Below, one piece after another: positions 9,384-17,622 of a stretch of 64,000 nucleotides of DNA. A program made the translations under genes and the position numbers. The stretch is from Gemmatimonas aurantiaca. GTDB lineage: Bacteria; Gemmatimonadota; Gemmatimonadetes; Gemmatimonadales; Gemmatimonadaceae. Location of the stretch: assembly GCF_037190085.1 (NCBI RefSeq), contig NZ_JBBCJO010000012.1, positions 558,001-622,000 of the forward strand, in the 5' to 3' direction. The notes below the pieces were generated by a model. It was given only the letters and a program-made list of their open reading frames with translations. It was not told the origin of the DNA and searched no databases. Within the stretch, counting starts at the first letter, position 1; each line of letters opens with the position of its first letter.

Positions 9384-9417
9384 CAAACGCCCGCATTTCT
9401 CACCATGCGGGCGTTTG
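9384..9417 (-). terminator. Hairpin downstream of gcdH
   Basis: CAAACGCCCGCAT pairs perfectly with ATGCGGGCGTTTG (13 bp) around an 8-nt loop. It lies between the gcdH stop (9473) and the susC promoter region, so it most likely ends gcdH transcription. The T-tract is weak. Confidence 0.65.
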
Positions 9418-9472
9418 AAATTCCTTACTGTGATTTCTCTGCAGTGATCGCCACAGCACTGAGAGGCTCAGC

Positions 9473-10711
9473 TCACTTGAATGCGTTCAGTCCCGTGAGT
9501 GCCTGTCCCAGAATCAGCGAGTGCACATCGTGCGTGCCTTCGTACGTGTACACACTTTCCAGGTTCGCCATGTGCCGCATCGCGGAATACTCGGCGAGGA
9601 TGCCGTTGGCCCCGAGCAGCCGGCGCGTCTCACGCGCGACGTTCGTGGCGATGTCCACGTTGTTGCGCTTGGCCAGCGACACCTGCTGCGGCGTGAAGTT
9701 GCCGGCATCCTTGAGGCGACCGAGATGCAACGAGACCAGCTGGCCCTTCACGATTTCGGTGAGCATGTCGGCCAGTCGCACCTGCTGGATCTGGAAGCCA
9801 CCGATGGGACGGTCGAACATCACGCGGCTCTTGGCATACGACACCGCTTCCTCCAGGCACGCCATCGCCGCACCCAGCACGCCCCACGAGATGCCGTACC
9901 GGGCCTGCGTGAGACACATGAGCGGACTCTTGAGTCCGTTGGAATTGGGCAGGATGGCATCGGCGGGCACGTGCACGTCCTGGAGCACGAGTTCCGAGGT
10001 GTCACTGGCCCGCAACGAGAGCTTGCCCTTCTGGTCGCGCGCCTGGAACCCCGGCGTGTCGGTGTGCACGATGAAGCCGCGGATCGAACTGTCGTCGGTA
10101 CTGTCGCCCGTCTTCGCCCACACGATCGCGATCTGTGCCTTGGAGCCGTTGGTGATCCACATCTTGGCGCCATTGAGAATCCAGCTGCCATCGGCCTGCT
10201 GGCGCGCCCGGGTGATCATCCCCGAGGGATTCGATCCGTAATCCGGTTCGGTGAGTCCGAAGCAGCCGATCAGTTCGGCCTTGGCCAGCTTCGGCAGATA
10301 GTGATGCTTCTGGGCTTCCGAACCGAACGCGAAGATGGGATACATGACGAGCGCACCCTGCACGGATGCGAACGACCGGATGCCCGAGTCTCCGCGCTCG
10401 AGCTCCTGCATGATCAGTCCATACGCCACGCTGGAGAGGCCGGCGCACCCGTATTCCTCGGGGAGATTCGCGCCAAGCACGCCCAGTTCGGCGAGTTCGG
10501 GGATCAGTTCATCGGGGAAGCGCCCTTCCACGTAGCACTCGCCGATGACCGGGATGAGTTTCTCGTCGACGAACGCGCGGATGGTATCCCGGATGGCGCG
10601 TTCTTCTTCGGTGAGGGCGGCGTCGATGTTGAACAGATCGCCCGCGTGGGCCTTCAGGTCGACGGAGGGCAGCGCCGGAACGGTTCGCGCCAGGAGCAGA
10701 TCGGTGGCCAT
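9473..10711 (-). CDS. gcdH: Glutaryl-CoA dehydrogenase (acyl-CoA dehydrogenase family)
   Basis: 412 residues from the ATG at 10711 (a TTG at 10747 would add 12). It has all three acyl-CoA dehydrogenase domains: FGLTEPDYGSNP and the following beta domain, then the C-terminal helical domain with RVMFDRPIGGFQIQQ and QLLGANG-like RRLLGANGILAEY. The tail YTYEGTHDVHSLILGQALTG is typical of glutaryl-CoA dehydrogenases, with the catalytic Glu at about residue 391. RSFASVQGALVMYPI also matches this subfamily. It would oxidise and decarboxylate glutaryl-CoA to crotonyl-CoA in Lys/Trp or aromatic breakdown and pass electrons to ETF. Decarboxylating activity is inferred from similarity. Confidence 0.9.
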   Translation of the reverse strand: MATDLLLARTVPALPSVDLKAHAGDLFNIDAALTEEERAIRDTIRAFVDEKLIPVIGECYVEGRFPDELIPELAELGVLGANLPEEYGCAGLSSVAYGLIMQELERGDSGIRSFASVQGALVMYPIFAFGSEAQKHHYLPKLAKAELIGCFGLTEPDYGSNPSGMITRARQQADGSWILNGAKMWITNGSKAQIAIVWAKTGDSTDDSSIRGFIVHTDTPGFQARDQKGKLSLRASDTSELVLQDVHVPADAILPNSNGLKSPLMCLTQARYGISWGVLGAAMACLEEAVSYAKSRVMFDRPIGGFQIQQVRLADMLTEIVKGQLVSLHLGRLKDAGNFTPQQVSLAKRNNVDIATNVARETRRLLGANGILAEYSAMRHMANLESVYTYEGTHDVHSLILGQALTGLNAFK

Positions 10712-10810
10712 AGGGGGCAGGAGTCGAACAAAAGGTGGGACCGACAATCGTGTTGTGACGACGAAATGTAGTGCCCCGGTATCGTGCAGGAAGGAAATGG
10801 CCGAGACCGG

Positions 10811-10839
10811 TTGACACTTTGCGGTAAATGCGGTCGTAT
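10811..10839 (+). promoter_or_regulatory. Candidate sigma-70 promoter of the Ig-repeat lipoprotein
   Basis: TTGACA at 10811-10816, then 17 bp, then TCGTAT (a weak -10). The expected start site is about 45 bp before the ATG at 10891. Confidence 0.45.
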
Positions 10840-10890
10840 CCGCAGGGGACAGAACCCTCCTGTCACATATTCAAACATCACGAGGAACAG

Positions 10891-13734
10891 ATGCGTCGCT
10901 TGCAGTTGTTGAGTGTCGCCCTGCTCGCACTGGCCGGATGCTCGGGCGGTGGAGACGGCGACGGCGGGACTGTCAACCCGCCCACACCCACCATCGGAAT
11001 TCAGCTGTCGCCAGCCTCGGCGACGGTGAACCAGGGTGCCAGTACGACCACCACGGTCACGCTGACGCGGGGCGGGAATTACACCGGTACGGTGAACCTG
11101 ACGGCCACGACACCGTCGGGCGTGAGCGTGGCCTTCAATCCAGCGGCGCTGGCCAGCGGCTCGACGGCATCCACGGCCACGATCACCGTCGGCAGTGGAA
11201 CCACGACCGGCGGCGCGGTGGTCATCACGGCCTCCGGGTCGGGCGTGACTTCGGCGACGAGCACCTTCACCCTGAGCATCACCCCGCAGGCCATCACCGT
11301 CTCGGCGGGCTCCCCCACACTTTCAGTGGTGCAGGGAGCTTCGGGCACGATTCCCCTCACGATCACGCGCGCCGGCGGCTATACGGGAGCGGTGACCGTC
11401 GCGGCCACCGGCCTGCCGACGGGTGTGACGGCGGCACCGGTCACCATCGCCTCCGGCTCGACCACCGGCACGATGACCGTCGCCGTCGGCGCGACGGCGG
11501 CCGTCACCGCGACGGCAGTACCGATCACGCTCACCGCGTCGGGCACCGGCGTGTCGAACCAGACCGCCACGGTGAACCTCTCCATCACCGCCGCGGCCAC
11601 GCCGGCCTTCTCGCTGACGGCCAGCAATGCCTCGACCAGCATCACCGTGGGCCAGAGTGCGACGTCGACCATCACGGTGACGCGCACCGGCGGATTCACT
11701 GACGCAGTGGCGCTGGCGGTCAGTGGGGCACCGAGCGGCATGACCGCCACGTTCAACCCCACGTCGGTGGCCACGGGCGCCACGACGTCGACACTCACCA
11801 TTGCCACGACGGCGTCGGTGGTACCGGGCACGTACAACCTCACGGTCACGGGCTCCGGGACGGGCGTCTCCAACCAGACCACCGGTATCACGGTGACAGT
11901 GGCCGCGGCGCCTGGCATTACCATCGCGGCAGGCGCCCCCACACTTTCGGTGGTCCAGGGCGCGTCAGGCACGATCGCCGTCACCATCACGCGCACGGGC
12001 GGATATACCGACGCCGTGACCGTGACGGCCACTGGCCTGCCGACCGGCGTGACGGCGGCACCGGTGACCATCGCCTCCGGCGCGACCACCGGCACGATGA
12101 CCGTCGCCGTGGGCGCGACGGCCGCGGTGACCGCGACGGCGGTACCGATCACGCTCACCGCGACGGGCACCGGCGTGTCGAACCAGACCGCCACGGTGAA
12201 CCTCTCCATCACCGCCGCCACGCCGGCCCAGAGCTACACGCTCTCCGCCAGTGCGGCTTCGCTGCAGCAGGGCGGCACGGGCACCAGCACGGTGACCATC
12301 ACCCGCAGCGGTGGATTTGCCGGCACGGTGAATCTCGCGGTGAGCGGTCTGCCGAGTGGCGTGACGGCCTCGTTCAACCCGGCGGCGGCCACGGGCAACA
12401 GCTCCACGCTGACCTTCACCGCGACGTCGGGCGCGACCACGGGTGCGTTCACGGCCACCATCACCGGCACGGCCACGGGCCTCGCCAACGTCACGACGAC
12501 GGTGGCGGGTACGGTGACGGCGAGTGGCGGGGGGTCCGGCAATGTGACCATCCGCTTCTGCGACCCGAGCGAGTATCCCCTGTGGGTGGCGTACCGCAGT
12601 GGTACGTCGGGCACGTGGACACGCGCCACCGCCGGCTCCAACCAGTCCTACAGTTTCTCCATCTCCGGTGTGGGTGGCATGGCCTGGGTGAAGCCGGACG
12701 GCAGCAATGGCTACGCCGTCACGGTGCACTACGGCAGTGCAACGGAACTCACGAACCTTGGCACGGCCGAGTGCGCGAACAATCCGGCGGCCACGAAGAC
12801 GTTGAGCGGCACGTTCGCCGGGCTGAGCGGACCACTGCAGGCCGGCCAAGTCAGTGTCGGCGGCGCCTTTGCCCAGACCAGCGCGGGCGCGACGGCCTTC
12901 AATCTGACCAAGGTGGCGGACGGCTCCACCGATCTGCTGGCCTATCGGGCCACGACGACGATCGCCGGGACGTCGGTGAGCATCGTGCCTGACAAGGGCA
13001 TCATCCGTCGCGGCGTGAACTATGCGAACGGCAGCACCATTCCGGTGCTCGACTTCAATTCGAGCGAGGCGTTCGTGCCGGCCTCGGCCCAGGTGACGGT
13101 CACCAATCCGAGCGGCGGCATACTCACCGTGATCTCGAGCGTTCAGACGGCGAACGGCACCTTCGGCGGTTTTGCCTTTGGTGACCTGACGGGCACTTCG
13201 TCGGGCCCACGCACGATTTACGGCCTGCCGTCATCGCTCACCCAGCCGGGCGACTTCCACCTGGTGCAGGCCACATCGACCGTCACGGTGGGCAATATCC
13301 CCGTGTCGTCGCGGTCGGTGACCGTGTTCAACCGCAACATCGCCAACAAGTCGCTCACGCTGGGGCCGGATCTCTCCGTCAGCGGAACCGGCCTGGTCAC
13401 CATCGCCACGACGCCGTATGCCCGTCTGAAGGTGGACGGCACCTGGCAAGCCGACTACGGAGACTGGCTCTATGGCACGTTCTCGCAGTCGGTGTCGAGT
13501 GTGAACCGCAGCTGGCTGATCTCGGCCTCCCGCGCCTACTTCGCGGGAGCGTCCACGTACTCGGTGGAGATGCCCGACTTCAGCGGCGTGAGTGGATTCG
13601 ACACGAACTGGGGTCTGCGCGCAGGCACCTCGGTGTCCTTCGGAGCAATCGCCTACAGTGCCGGCGGCGCCACGGCGACCACGGAGGATCTGATGGTGAA
13701 GACCGCAGCCATCTACGGCACGCGGACGCCGTGA
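10891..13734 (+). CDS. Ig-repeat surface lipoprotein
   Basis: 947 residues. MRRLQLLSVALLALAGCSGGG is a lipoprotein signal with the lipobox Cys at 17. The ATG at 10891 is preceded by GAGGA; a longer frame from 10828 lacks this. Residues about 30-545 are five tandem Ig-like beta-sandwich units of about 100 residues, rich in Thr, Ala, Gly and Val. Units 2 and 4 are near-identical at DNA level. Then comes an unrelated C-terminal region of about 400 residues starting VTIRFCDPSEYPLWVAY, with few cysteines and predicted beta structure. Probably a surface-exposed adhesion or structural protein. The C-terminal part is not a domain I recognise. Not in an operon. Confidence 0.85.
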   Translation: MRRLQLLSVALLALAGCSGGGDGDGGTVNPPTPTIGIQLSPASATVNQGASTTTTVTLTRGGNYTGTVNLTATTPSGVSVAFNPAALASGSTASTATITVGSGTTTGGAVVITASGSGVTSATSTFTLSITPQAITVSAGSPTLSVVQGASGTIPLTITRAGGYTGAVTVAATGLPTGVTAAPVTIASGSTTGTMTVAVGATAAVTATAVPITLTASGTGVSNQTATVNLSITAAATPAFSLTASNASTSITVGQSATSTITVTRTGGFTDAVALAVSGAPSGMTATFNPTSVATGATTSTLTIATTASVVPGTYNLTVTGSGTGVSNQTTGITVTVAAAPGITIAAGAPTLSVVQGASGTIAVTITRTGGYTDAVTVTATGLPTGVTAAPVTIASGATTGTMTVAVGATAAVTATAVPITLTATGTGVSNQTATVNLSITAATPAQSYTLSASAASLQQGGTGTSTVTITRSGGFAGTVNLAVSGLPSGVTASFNPAAATGNSSTLTFTATSGATTGAFTATITGTATGLANVTTTVAGTVTASGGGSGNVTIRFCDPSEYPLWVAYRSGTSGTWTRATAGSNQSYSFSISGVGGMAWVKPDGSNGYAVTVHYGSATELTNLGTAECANNPAATKTLSGTFAGLSGPLQAGQVSVGGAFAQTSAGATAFNLTKVADGSTDLLAYRATTTIAGTSVSIVPDKGIIRRGVNYANGSTIPVLDFNSSEAFVPASAQVTVTNPSGGILTVISSVQTANGTFGGFAFGDLTGTSSGPRTIYGLPSSLTQPGDFHLVQATSTVTVGNIPVSSRSVTVFNRNIANKSLTLGPDLSVSGTGLVTIATTPYARLKVDGTWQADYGDWLYGTFSQSVSSVNRSWLISASRAYFAGASTYSVEMPDFSGVSGFDTNWGLRAGTSVSFGAIAYSAGGATATTEDLMVKTAAIYGTRTP
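11293..11594 (+). repeat. Near-identical Ig-unit repeat, copy 1
   Basis: Encodes the second Ig-like unit of the lipoprotein. It matches the segment exactly 624 bp (208 codons) downstream with only scattered substitutions, including an identical run of more than 50 bp near its end. Confidence 0.8.
11917..12218 (+). repeat. Near-identical Ig-unit repeat, copy 2
   Basis: Encodes the fourth Ig-like unit. The copy relation to 11293-11594, with a diverged unit between them, points to a two-unit duplication or later gene conversion. Confidence 0.8.
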
Positions 13735-13744
13735 TGCTCTGAAA

Positions 13745-13772
13745 GTCAGGGGGTGTTTCGGCATCCCCTGAC
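13745..13772 (+). terminator. Hairpin after the Ig-repeat lipoprotein
   Basis: An 11-bp stem (GTCAGGGGGTG with CATCCCCTGAC, one G-T pair) and a 6-nt loop start 11 bp after the stop. There is no T-tract directly after it. Confidence 0.55.
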
Positions 13773-13786
13773 ACGCCGCATGAACG

Positions 13787-13822
13787 AAGGCCACGGCTGC
13801 AGGATGCGCCGTGGCCTTTCGT
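13787..13822. terminator. Bidirectional terminator between convergent genes
   Basis: AAGGCCACGGC pairs with GCCGTGGCCTT (11 bp, 10-nt loop), followed by TCGTTT on the plus strand. It serves the lipoprotein and probably also the converging SprT-like gene. Confidence 0.65.
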
Positions 13823-13834
13823 TTCCCGCAGGAG

Positions 13835-14653
13835 TCAGCCCGCCCGCCGCTTCTTCTCCAGCGGCGTCACATCCCGCCGCGCCGCCGGTGTGATTCCCAC
13901 CTCGCGGGCCTTGCGACGGAACTCCGCCCCGTGATCCACCGGGCGTGCCGTCTCATGCTGCCATTGATGCACCATCTCGTGCAGCAGCGTGTGCATGGCC
14001 TCGCGCCATCCGTGTCGCGTGATGTGCGTGCGTGAGAGCACGATCTCGGGCGGCGTGTGTTTCGACCCCGGATCGAAATGCCCCAGTCGTGTGGCCATGC
14101 GTCCGGAGAGACGCACCGGGATGGCCTGCAGCGTGCCTTCGAACCACCGCGCATTGAGTTGGCGATGCGCTTCGGCGAGTTGGGCCAGCATGGGCAGATC
14201 ACCGGGGCGTGCCGATTCGCGCCGACGGGCCACCGGCGCCCGTTCCACGTCGTACGCGAGGATCACGTCGCGGGCGGCCTGACGCTCCGTCTTCGTGCGG
14301 GCGATGGCGAAAGCCACCACCGCATGCAACACACGTTCCGGCGCATCGGCGTAGCCTTCGTGCACCCGCAGGGTGCGACCGATCAGCGACACCATGACGG
14401 TGCGTGTGCGCATGAGCACCAGCGCATCCACGCCGCGCAGTCCCAGATCCTGCAAGCGGGAAAACAGCACCGCTGTGCGGGCGCGCAGGGCGGTCCGGCC
14501 ACGCGCCGGTCGCGGCTCAGCGGTTTCCGCGTCCACTGGCGCCGACGGAGACATCGGCAGAGACATCGCCGATGATGTCTCCGCTGGCGCAGTCGCCGAA
14601 GGAGCCATCCCGAAGAGATCGAAGCCGAGTTGTGCGGCGGTGTCGTGAGCCAT
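13835..14653 (-). CDS. SprT-like zinc metalloprotein
   Basis: 272 residues from the ATG at 14653; a GTG at 14671 is an alternative. The C-terminal half is SprT-like: LAEAHRQLNARWFEGTLQAIPVRLS, then the zinc motif HTLLHEMVHQW (HExxH at about residue 225), then a downstream DHGAEFRRKAREVG with the third His. The N-terminal 100 residues are Ala/Pro-rich and not conserved in any way I recognise. SprT-like proteins resemble the protease core of Spartan, which acts on DNA-protein crosslinks, but the bacterial role is not firmly known. Not clearly in an operon. Confidence 0.85.
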   Translation of the reverse strand: MAHDTAAQLGFDLFGMAPSATAPAETSSAMSLPMSPSAPVDAETAEPRPARGRTALRARTAVLFSRLQDLGLRGVDALVLMRTRTVMVSLIGRTLRVHEGYADAPERVLHAVVAFAIARTKTERQAARDVILAYDVERAPVARRRESARPGDLPMLAQLAEAHRQLNARWFEGTLQAIPVRLSGRMATRLGHFDPGSKHTPPEIVLSRTHITRHGWREAMHTLLHEMVHQWQHETARPVDHGAEFRRKAREVGITPAARRDVTPLEKKRRAG

Positions 14654-14753
14654 CACGCGGAAGATGGCCACGCATCGGCTTCGCGGGAAGCTCCATACCG
14701 CACCCCCATGCGCCAGGCCCGCGTGACCGGAGCCCCCGTCACCGCACGACGGA

Positions 14754-15470
14754 TCAGGTGCTCACGATCCGGCCGCGGACGTCCTCCACCAGCCTGCGCA
14801 GCGCCTCGATCTCATCGCCGACGATGTCGTGGCCCACGCCTGGATAGATCCGCAGGTCGGTGCGCGCACCGAGCGCCGCAAGATAGGCGGCCGACTCACG
14901 CACCAGCGGTTCGGGGATGTGGGGGTCGGCATCACCACAGGCCAGGATCACCGGCATGCCACCCAGCACATCTCCCTGCTCCGCCGTCGCCACACGCGGC
15001 GCCGCGGGATCCCCGATCAGCGCGCCGGCCATGGCCATCACGCCGCCCAGACGCGTATCACCCATCGCGGCCGGGGATACGGCGCGGGTCGCGAGATATT
15101 CGAGACTGAGGCAGGCTCCCTGCGAGAACCCCACGAGCACGATCCGGTCCGCGGGAATGCCCGCGCCACGGGCCATGTCCACCGCATGCCCCACGGCTGC
15201 CAGTGCGCTACTCAGCCACGGCTCGTTGTCGGCCTTCGGCGCGAGGAACCGATAGGGATACCAACTATTGCCATGCGCCCGCGGCGCAATGATGGCCGCA
15301 TCGTTGGTCCCGCCGATCGCCCGCGCCGCGCGAGCGATCGGCACCATCCCCTCCGGCGTGCCCCCACGACCGTGCACCAGGATCAACGCATACGCGGCTT
15401 CGCCCAGCGGCGCTCCCGCCAGCAGCGGTGTCTCCCCCGCATGCGGACCCGACATCACACTCTGTTCCAT
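14754..15470 (-). CDS. Carboxylesterase/phospholipase family hydrolase (MhqD-like)
   Basis: 238 residues. The alpha/beta-hydrolase markers are all present: ILVHGRGGTPEG (oxyanion region), the nucleophile elbow GFSQGACLS, ACGDADPHIP (acid) and YPGVGHDI (His). The start at 15470 is chosen because GGAGG sits 9 nt upstream; the ATG at 15479 directly abuts that GGAGG. It lies 18 bp downstream of the two-domain glyoxalase-fold dioxygenase on the same strand, so the two form an operon. The same two families (MhqD and MhqO) are co-regulated by MhqR in Bacillus, which suggests a role in quinone or catechol detoxification. Confidence 0.85.
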   Translation of the reverse strand: MEQSVMSGPHAGETPLLAGAPLGEAAYALILVHGRGGTPEGMVPIARAARAIGGTNDAAIIAPRAHGNSWYPYRFLAPKADNEPWLSSALAAVGHAVDMARGAGIPADRIVLVGFSQGACLSLEYLATRAVSPAAMGDTRLGGVMAMAGALIGDPAAPRVATAEQGDVLGGMPVILACGDADPHIPEPLVRESAAYLAALGARTDLRIYPGVGHDIVGDEIEALRRLVEDVRGRIVST

Positions 15471-15488
15471 CTGCTTCATCCTCCGCGC

Positions 15489-16646
15489 TCAGCCGGCATC
15501 CTTCGACGTGGTCACACGATCCAGACGACCCGGATAGTGCCTCATGCCACGCTCGGCGTCGCTGCCATCATACGGCCACGGTGCCCGATCGATGAGGGTG
15601 AGCGCGGGCTCGATGCGTGCACGCTGCTCCTCGAGCCACGGCGGCAGACGCAGTGTCGATCCCGTGCCCGCCAGCGGTTCGTCCACGAGGAACCCCGGGC
15701 CCATCGTGGCCAGCTCCACGATGTGACCATCGGGATCGCGGGTGTAGATGCTCCTGAAATACACGCGATCGAGCACCGGCGACACCTGCACACCGGCGTC
15801 GAGCAACCGATCGCGCATCTCGAGTTGCACCGTCTCGTTCGCCACGGCCAGCGCATAGTGATGCCCCTGTCCCGTCCCCATGTGCGACCGCCGTTCCGTG
15901 GCCGGGCGCTCGAGATACGTCACCAGTGATCCGGGACGTGCGTCGGGGGTGCCCCAGCTCCAGTGCCGTGTGCCGGGATCGTCGAAATTCTCCGTCTTCT
16001 TCACGATCGACATGCCGAGGATGTCGCGCAGGAAGTGGTCGGTCAGTTCGACATTTGCCGTCATGGCCGTGAGGTGATGCATGCCGCGGGTGAGTGCCAT
16101 CGCCGCGTCGATCGTGGGCACGGGCTCGGGCCAGGTCATCGCCGCGATCGCCTCTTCGTCACGACCACCGCGCATGAGTTCCGCGGGCGGTGTGCGCTGC
16201 AGGATCTCTCCCGACTGCTCGTTGAAGAGCATGCCCGGTCCGTCGGTGGCGATTTCGAGGATGACACCATCGGGATCGCGGAAATAGATGCTCGTGAAGT
16301 AGTGGCGATTCCACGGACCGTGCACACGCACCCCCAGGTCCGTCAGACGGCGCTTCCAGCGCAGCAGCGCGTCCCGGTCGGCCACACGCAGCGCAACATG
16401 GTGCGTACCGCCGATGCCGGTACGCCCACGCGGTGCCCGTGGCCACTCGAAGAACGTCACCACGGTGCCGGCACCGCCGGTTTCATCGGAGAAATACAGG
16501 TGGTAGCTGCCCGGGTCGTCGAAATTGACCGTGGTCTTCACCAACCGCAGGCCGAGTACGCGGGAATAGAAGTCGACCGTGCGCTGCGCGTTGGCGGCAA
16601 CGAGGGTGACGTGATGCAATCCGAGAATGGGACTGGAAACCGACAT
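15489..16646 (-). CDS. Ring-cleaving dioxygenase of the VOC/glyoxalase fold (MhqO-like)
   Basis: 385 residues from the ATG at 16646, which has AGGAGGT 5 nt upstream. It consists of two tandem VOC modules: the first with LGLHHVTLVAANAQRTVDFY, GGTHHVALRV and GVILEIATDGPG, the second with GMHHLTAMTANVELTDHFL, GHHYALAVAN and GHIVELATMGPGF. The His and Glu residues that hold the metal in extradiol dioxygenases are kept. This matches the MhqO/LinE-like hydroquinone dioxygenase group. It is the first gene of a two-gene operon with the MhqD-like hydrolase, under a palindromic operator. Confidence 0.88.
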   Translation of the reverse strand: MSVSSPILGLHHVTLVAANAQRTVDFYSRVLGLRLVKTTVNFDDPGSYHLYFSDETGGAGTVVTFFEWPRAPRGRTGIGGTHHVALRVADRDALLRWKRRLTDLGVRVHGPWNRHYFTSIYFRDPDGVILEIATDGPGMLFNEQSGEILQRTPPAELMRGGRDEEAIAAMTWPEPVPTIDAAMALTRGMHHLTAMTANVELTDHFLRDILGMSIVKKTENFDDPGTRHWSWGTPDARPGSLVTYLERPATERRSHMGTGQGHHYALAVANETVQLEMRDRLLDAGVQVSPVLDRVYFRSIYTRDPDGHIVELATMGPGFLVDEPLAGTGSTLRLPPWLEEQRARIEPALTLIDRAPWPYDGSDAERGMRHYPGRLDRVTTSKDAG

Positions 16647-16672
16647 GGTGACCTCCTGCTCCACCGGGAGCT

Positions 16673-16717
16673 CTAATTATCTTATTACTAAGATATTAGC
16701 CATCTCCTTTATGTCAA
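16673..16717 (-). promoter_or_regulatory. Sigma-70 promoter overlapped by an MhqR-like operator
   Basis: On the minus strand: -35 TTGACA (16712-16717, exact consensus), a 16-bp spacer, and -10 TATCTT (16690-16695). The 18-bp palindrome TATCTTATTACTAAGATA (16678-16695, plus strand) covers the -10, and CTAAT/ATTAG arms extend it to 16673-16699. Its outer TATCT...AGATA and 18-bp length are like the MhqR box of Bacillus subtilis as I recall it. It is an A+T-rich island in GC-rich DNA, and repression by a MarR-type protein is likely. Confidence 0.75.
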
Positions 16718-16736
16718 CCGTGTGTCCAACGGCGCG

Positions 16737-17594
16737 TCAGTCCGGGGATCGGCGGGGGATGGAGGCGGTCATCGGACCGGGGGTGAATGCCCCGTCCCGG
16801 AACGTCCACGCCGAAACGGTCACGGTCGATGGCGTCGCCTCGATCACATTGAGGGCGCTCGGACGGCGCCCCCGCATCCGTCGCGAGAGGGTGTTGGCGG
16901 CACTCAGCAGAAAGCGACCGGTGCGGCGCTCCACCACCTCGACCCGTTCTTCGTGATCGTGCCCCGTGCACACCACGTCGAGGTTCATGGCGGCGATCCG
17001 GTCGAGCGTGGACTGTGGCCGCGCCATGCCCCAGCGCTTCGAAAGCCGTCCACGCACGACATTGTGGTGCACCACCAGCAATCGCAGATCGCCGCGGGGG
17101 CTTTCCGCCATGCGACGCGTGGCGTCGGTCAGCTGGCTGTCGGTGAGTCCGCCCTTCACCCGCCAGTCGCGGGGATACCAGGTGAGCGTGGGGGGCAGCA
17201 GGCCCTGCGCCGAGTTGAGTCCGACGATGGACAGCCCGGGGAGATGCAGACTGGGTTCGAGTTGGTCGTCGATCCAGTGGCGGTAGCCCACGTGAAGACG
17301 GCTCGCATCGCCCACACCGAACGGCGCGTGCCACCATGCCGTGTCATGATTGCCGGGCACCGTCAGCACCGGCGCAATGTCGCGGAACGCATCCAGCAAC
17401 TCCCGCGCGCGCCGGAATTCGCGCTCACGGGCCCGTTGTGAGAAATCGCCGGAGACGACGATGGCGTTCCACGGCCCCCGGTGCGCCACGTCGAAGGCCG
17501 CCGTGATGTGGGCCTGCACGAACGGGTGCCCACAGTGGATGTCCGACAGATGCAGGACACGGATTGGCCGATGCTCCGTGTCCTGCCCTTCCAC
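16737..17594 (-). CDS. Calcineurin-like metallophosphoesterase
   Basis: 285 residues from a GTG at 17594; a GTG at 17687 would add 31 low-complexity residues and overlap icd by 65 bp, so the start is uncertain. The motifs of the fold follow in order: LHLSDIHCG, VVSGDFSQR, VPGNHDTAW, VVHHN and CTGHDHEE, giving the full set of metal-binding Asp, His and Asn residues. The family includes cyclic-nucleotide and nucleotide phosphodiesterases; the substrate here is not evident. It lies 28 bp downstream of the isocitrate dehydrogenase gene on the same strand. Confidence 0.85.
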   Translation of the reverse strand: MEGQDTEHRPIRVLHLSDIHCGHPFVQAHITAAFDVAHRGPWNAIVVSGDFSQRAREREFRRARELLDAFRDIAPVLTVPGNHDTAWWHAPFGVGDASRLHVGYRHWIDDQLEPSLHLPGLSIVGLNSAQGLLPPTLTWYPRDWRVKGGLTDSQLTDATRRMAESPRGDLRLLVVHHNVVRGRLSKRWGMARPQSTLDRIAAMNLDVVCTGHDHEERVEVVERRTGRFLLSAANTLSRRMRGRRPSALNVIEATPSTVTVSAWTFRDGAFTPGPMTASIPRRSPD

Positions 17595-17622
17595 GGTTCT
17601 TTCTGCGGTTCCTTCCGGCCGA

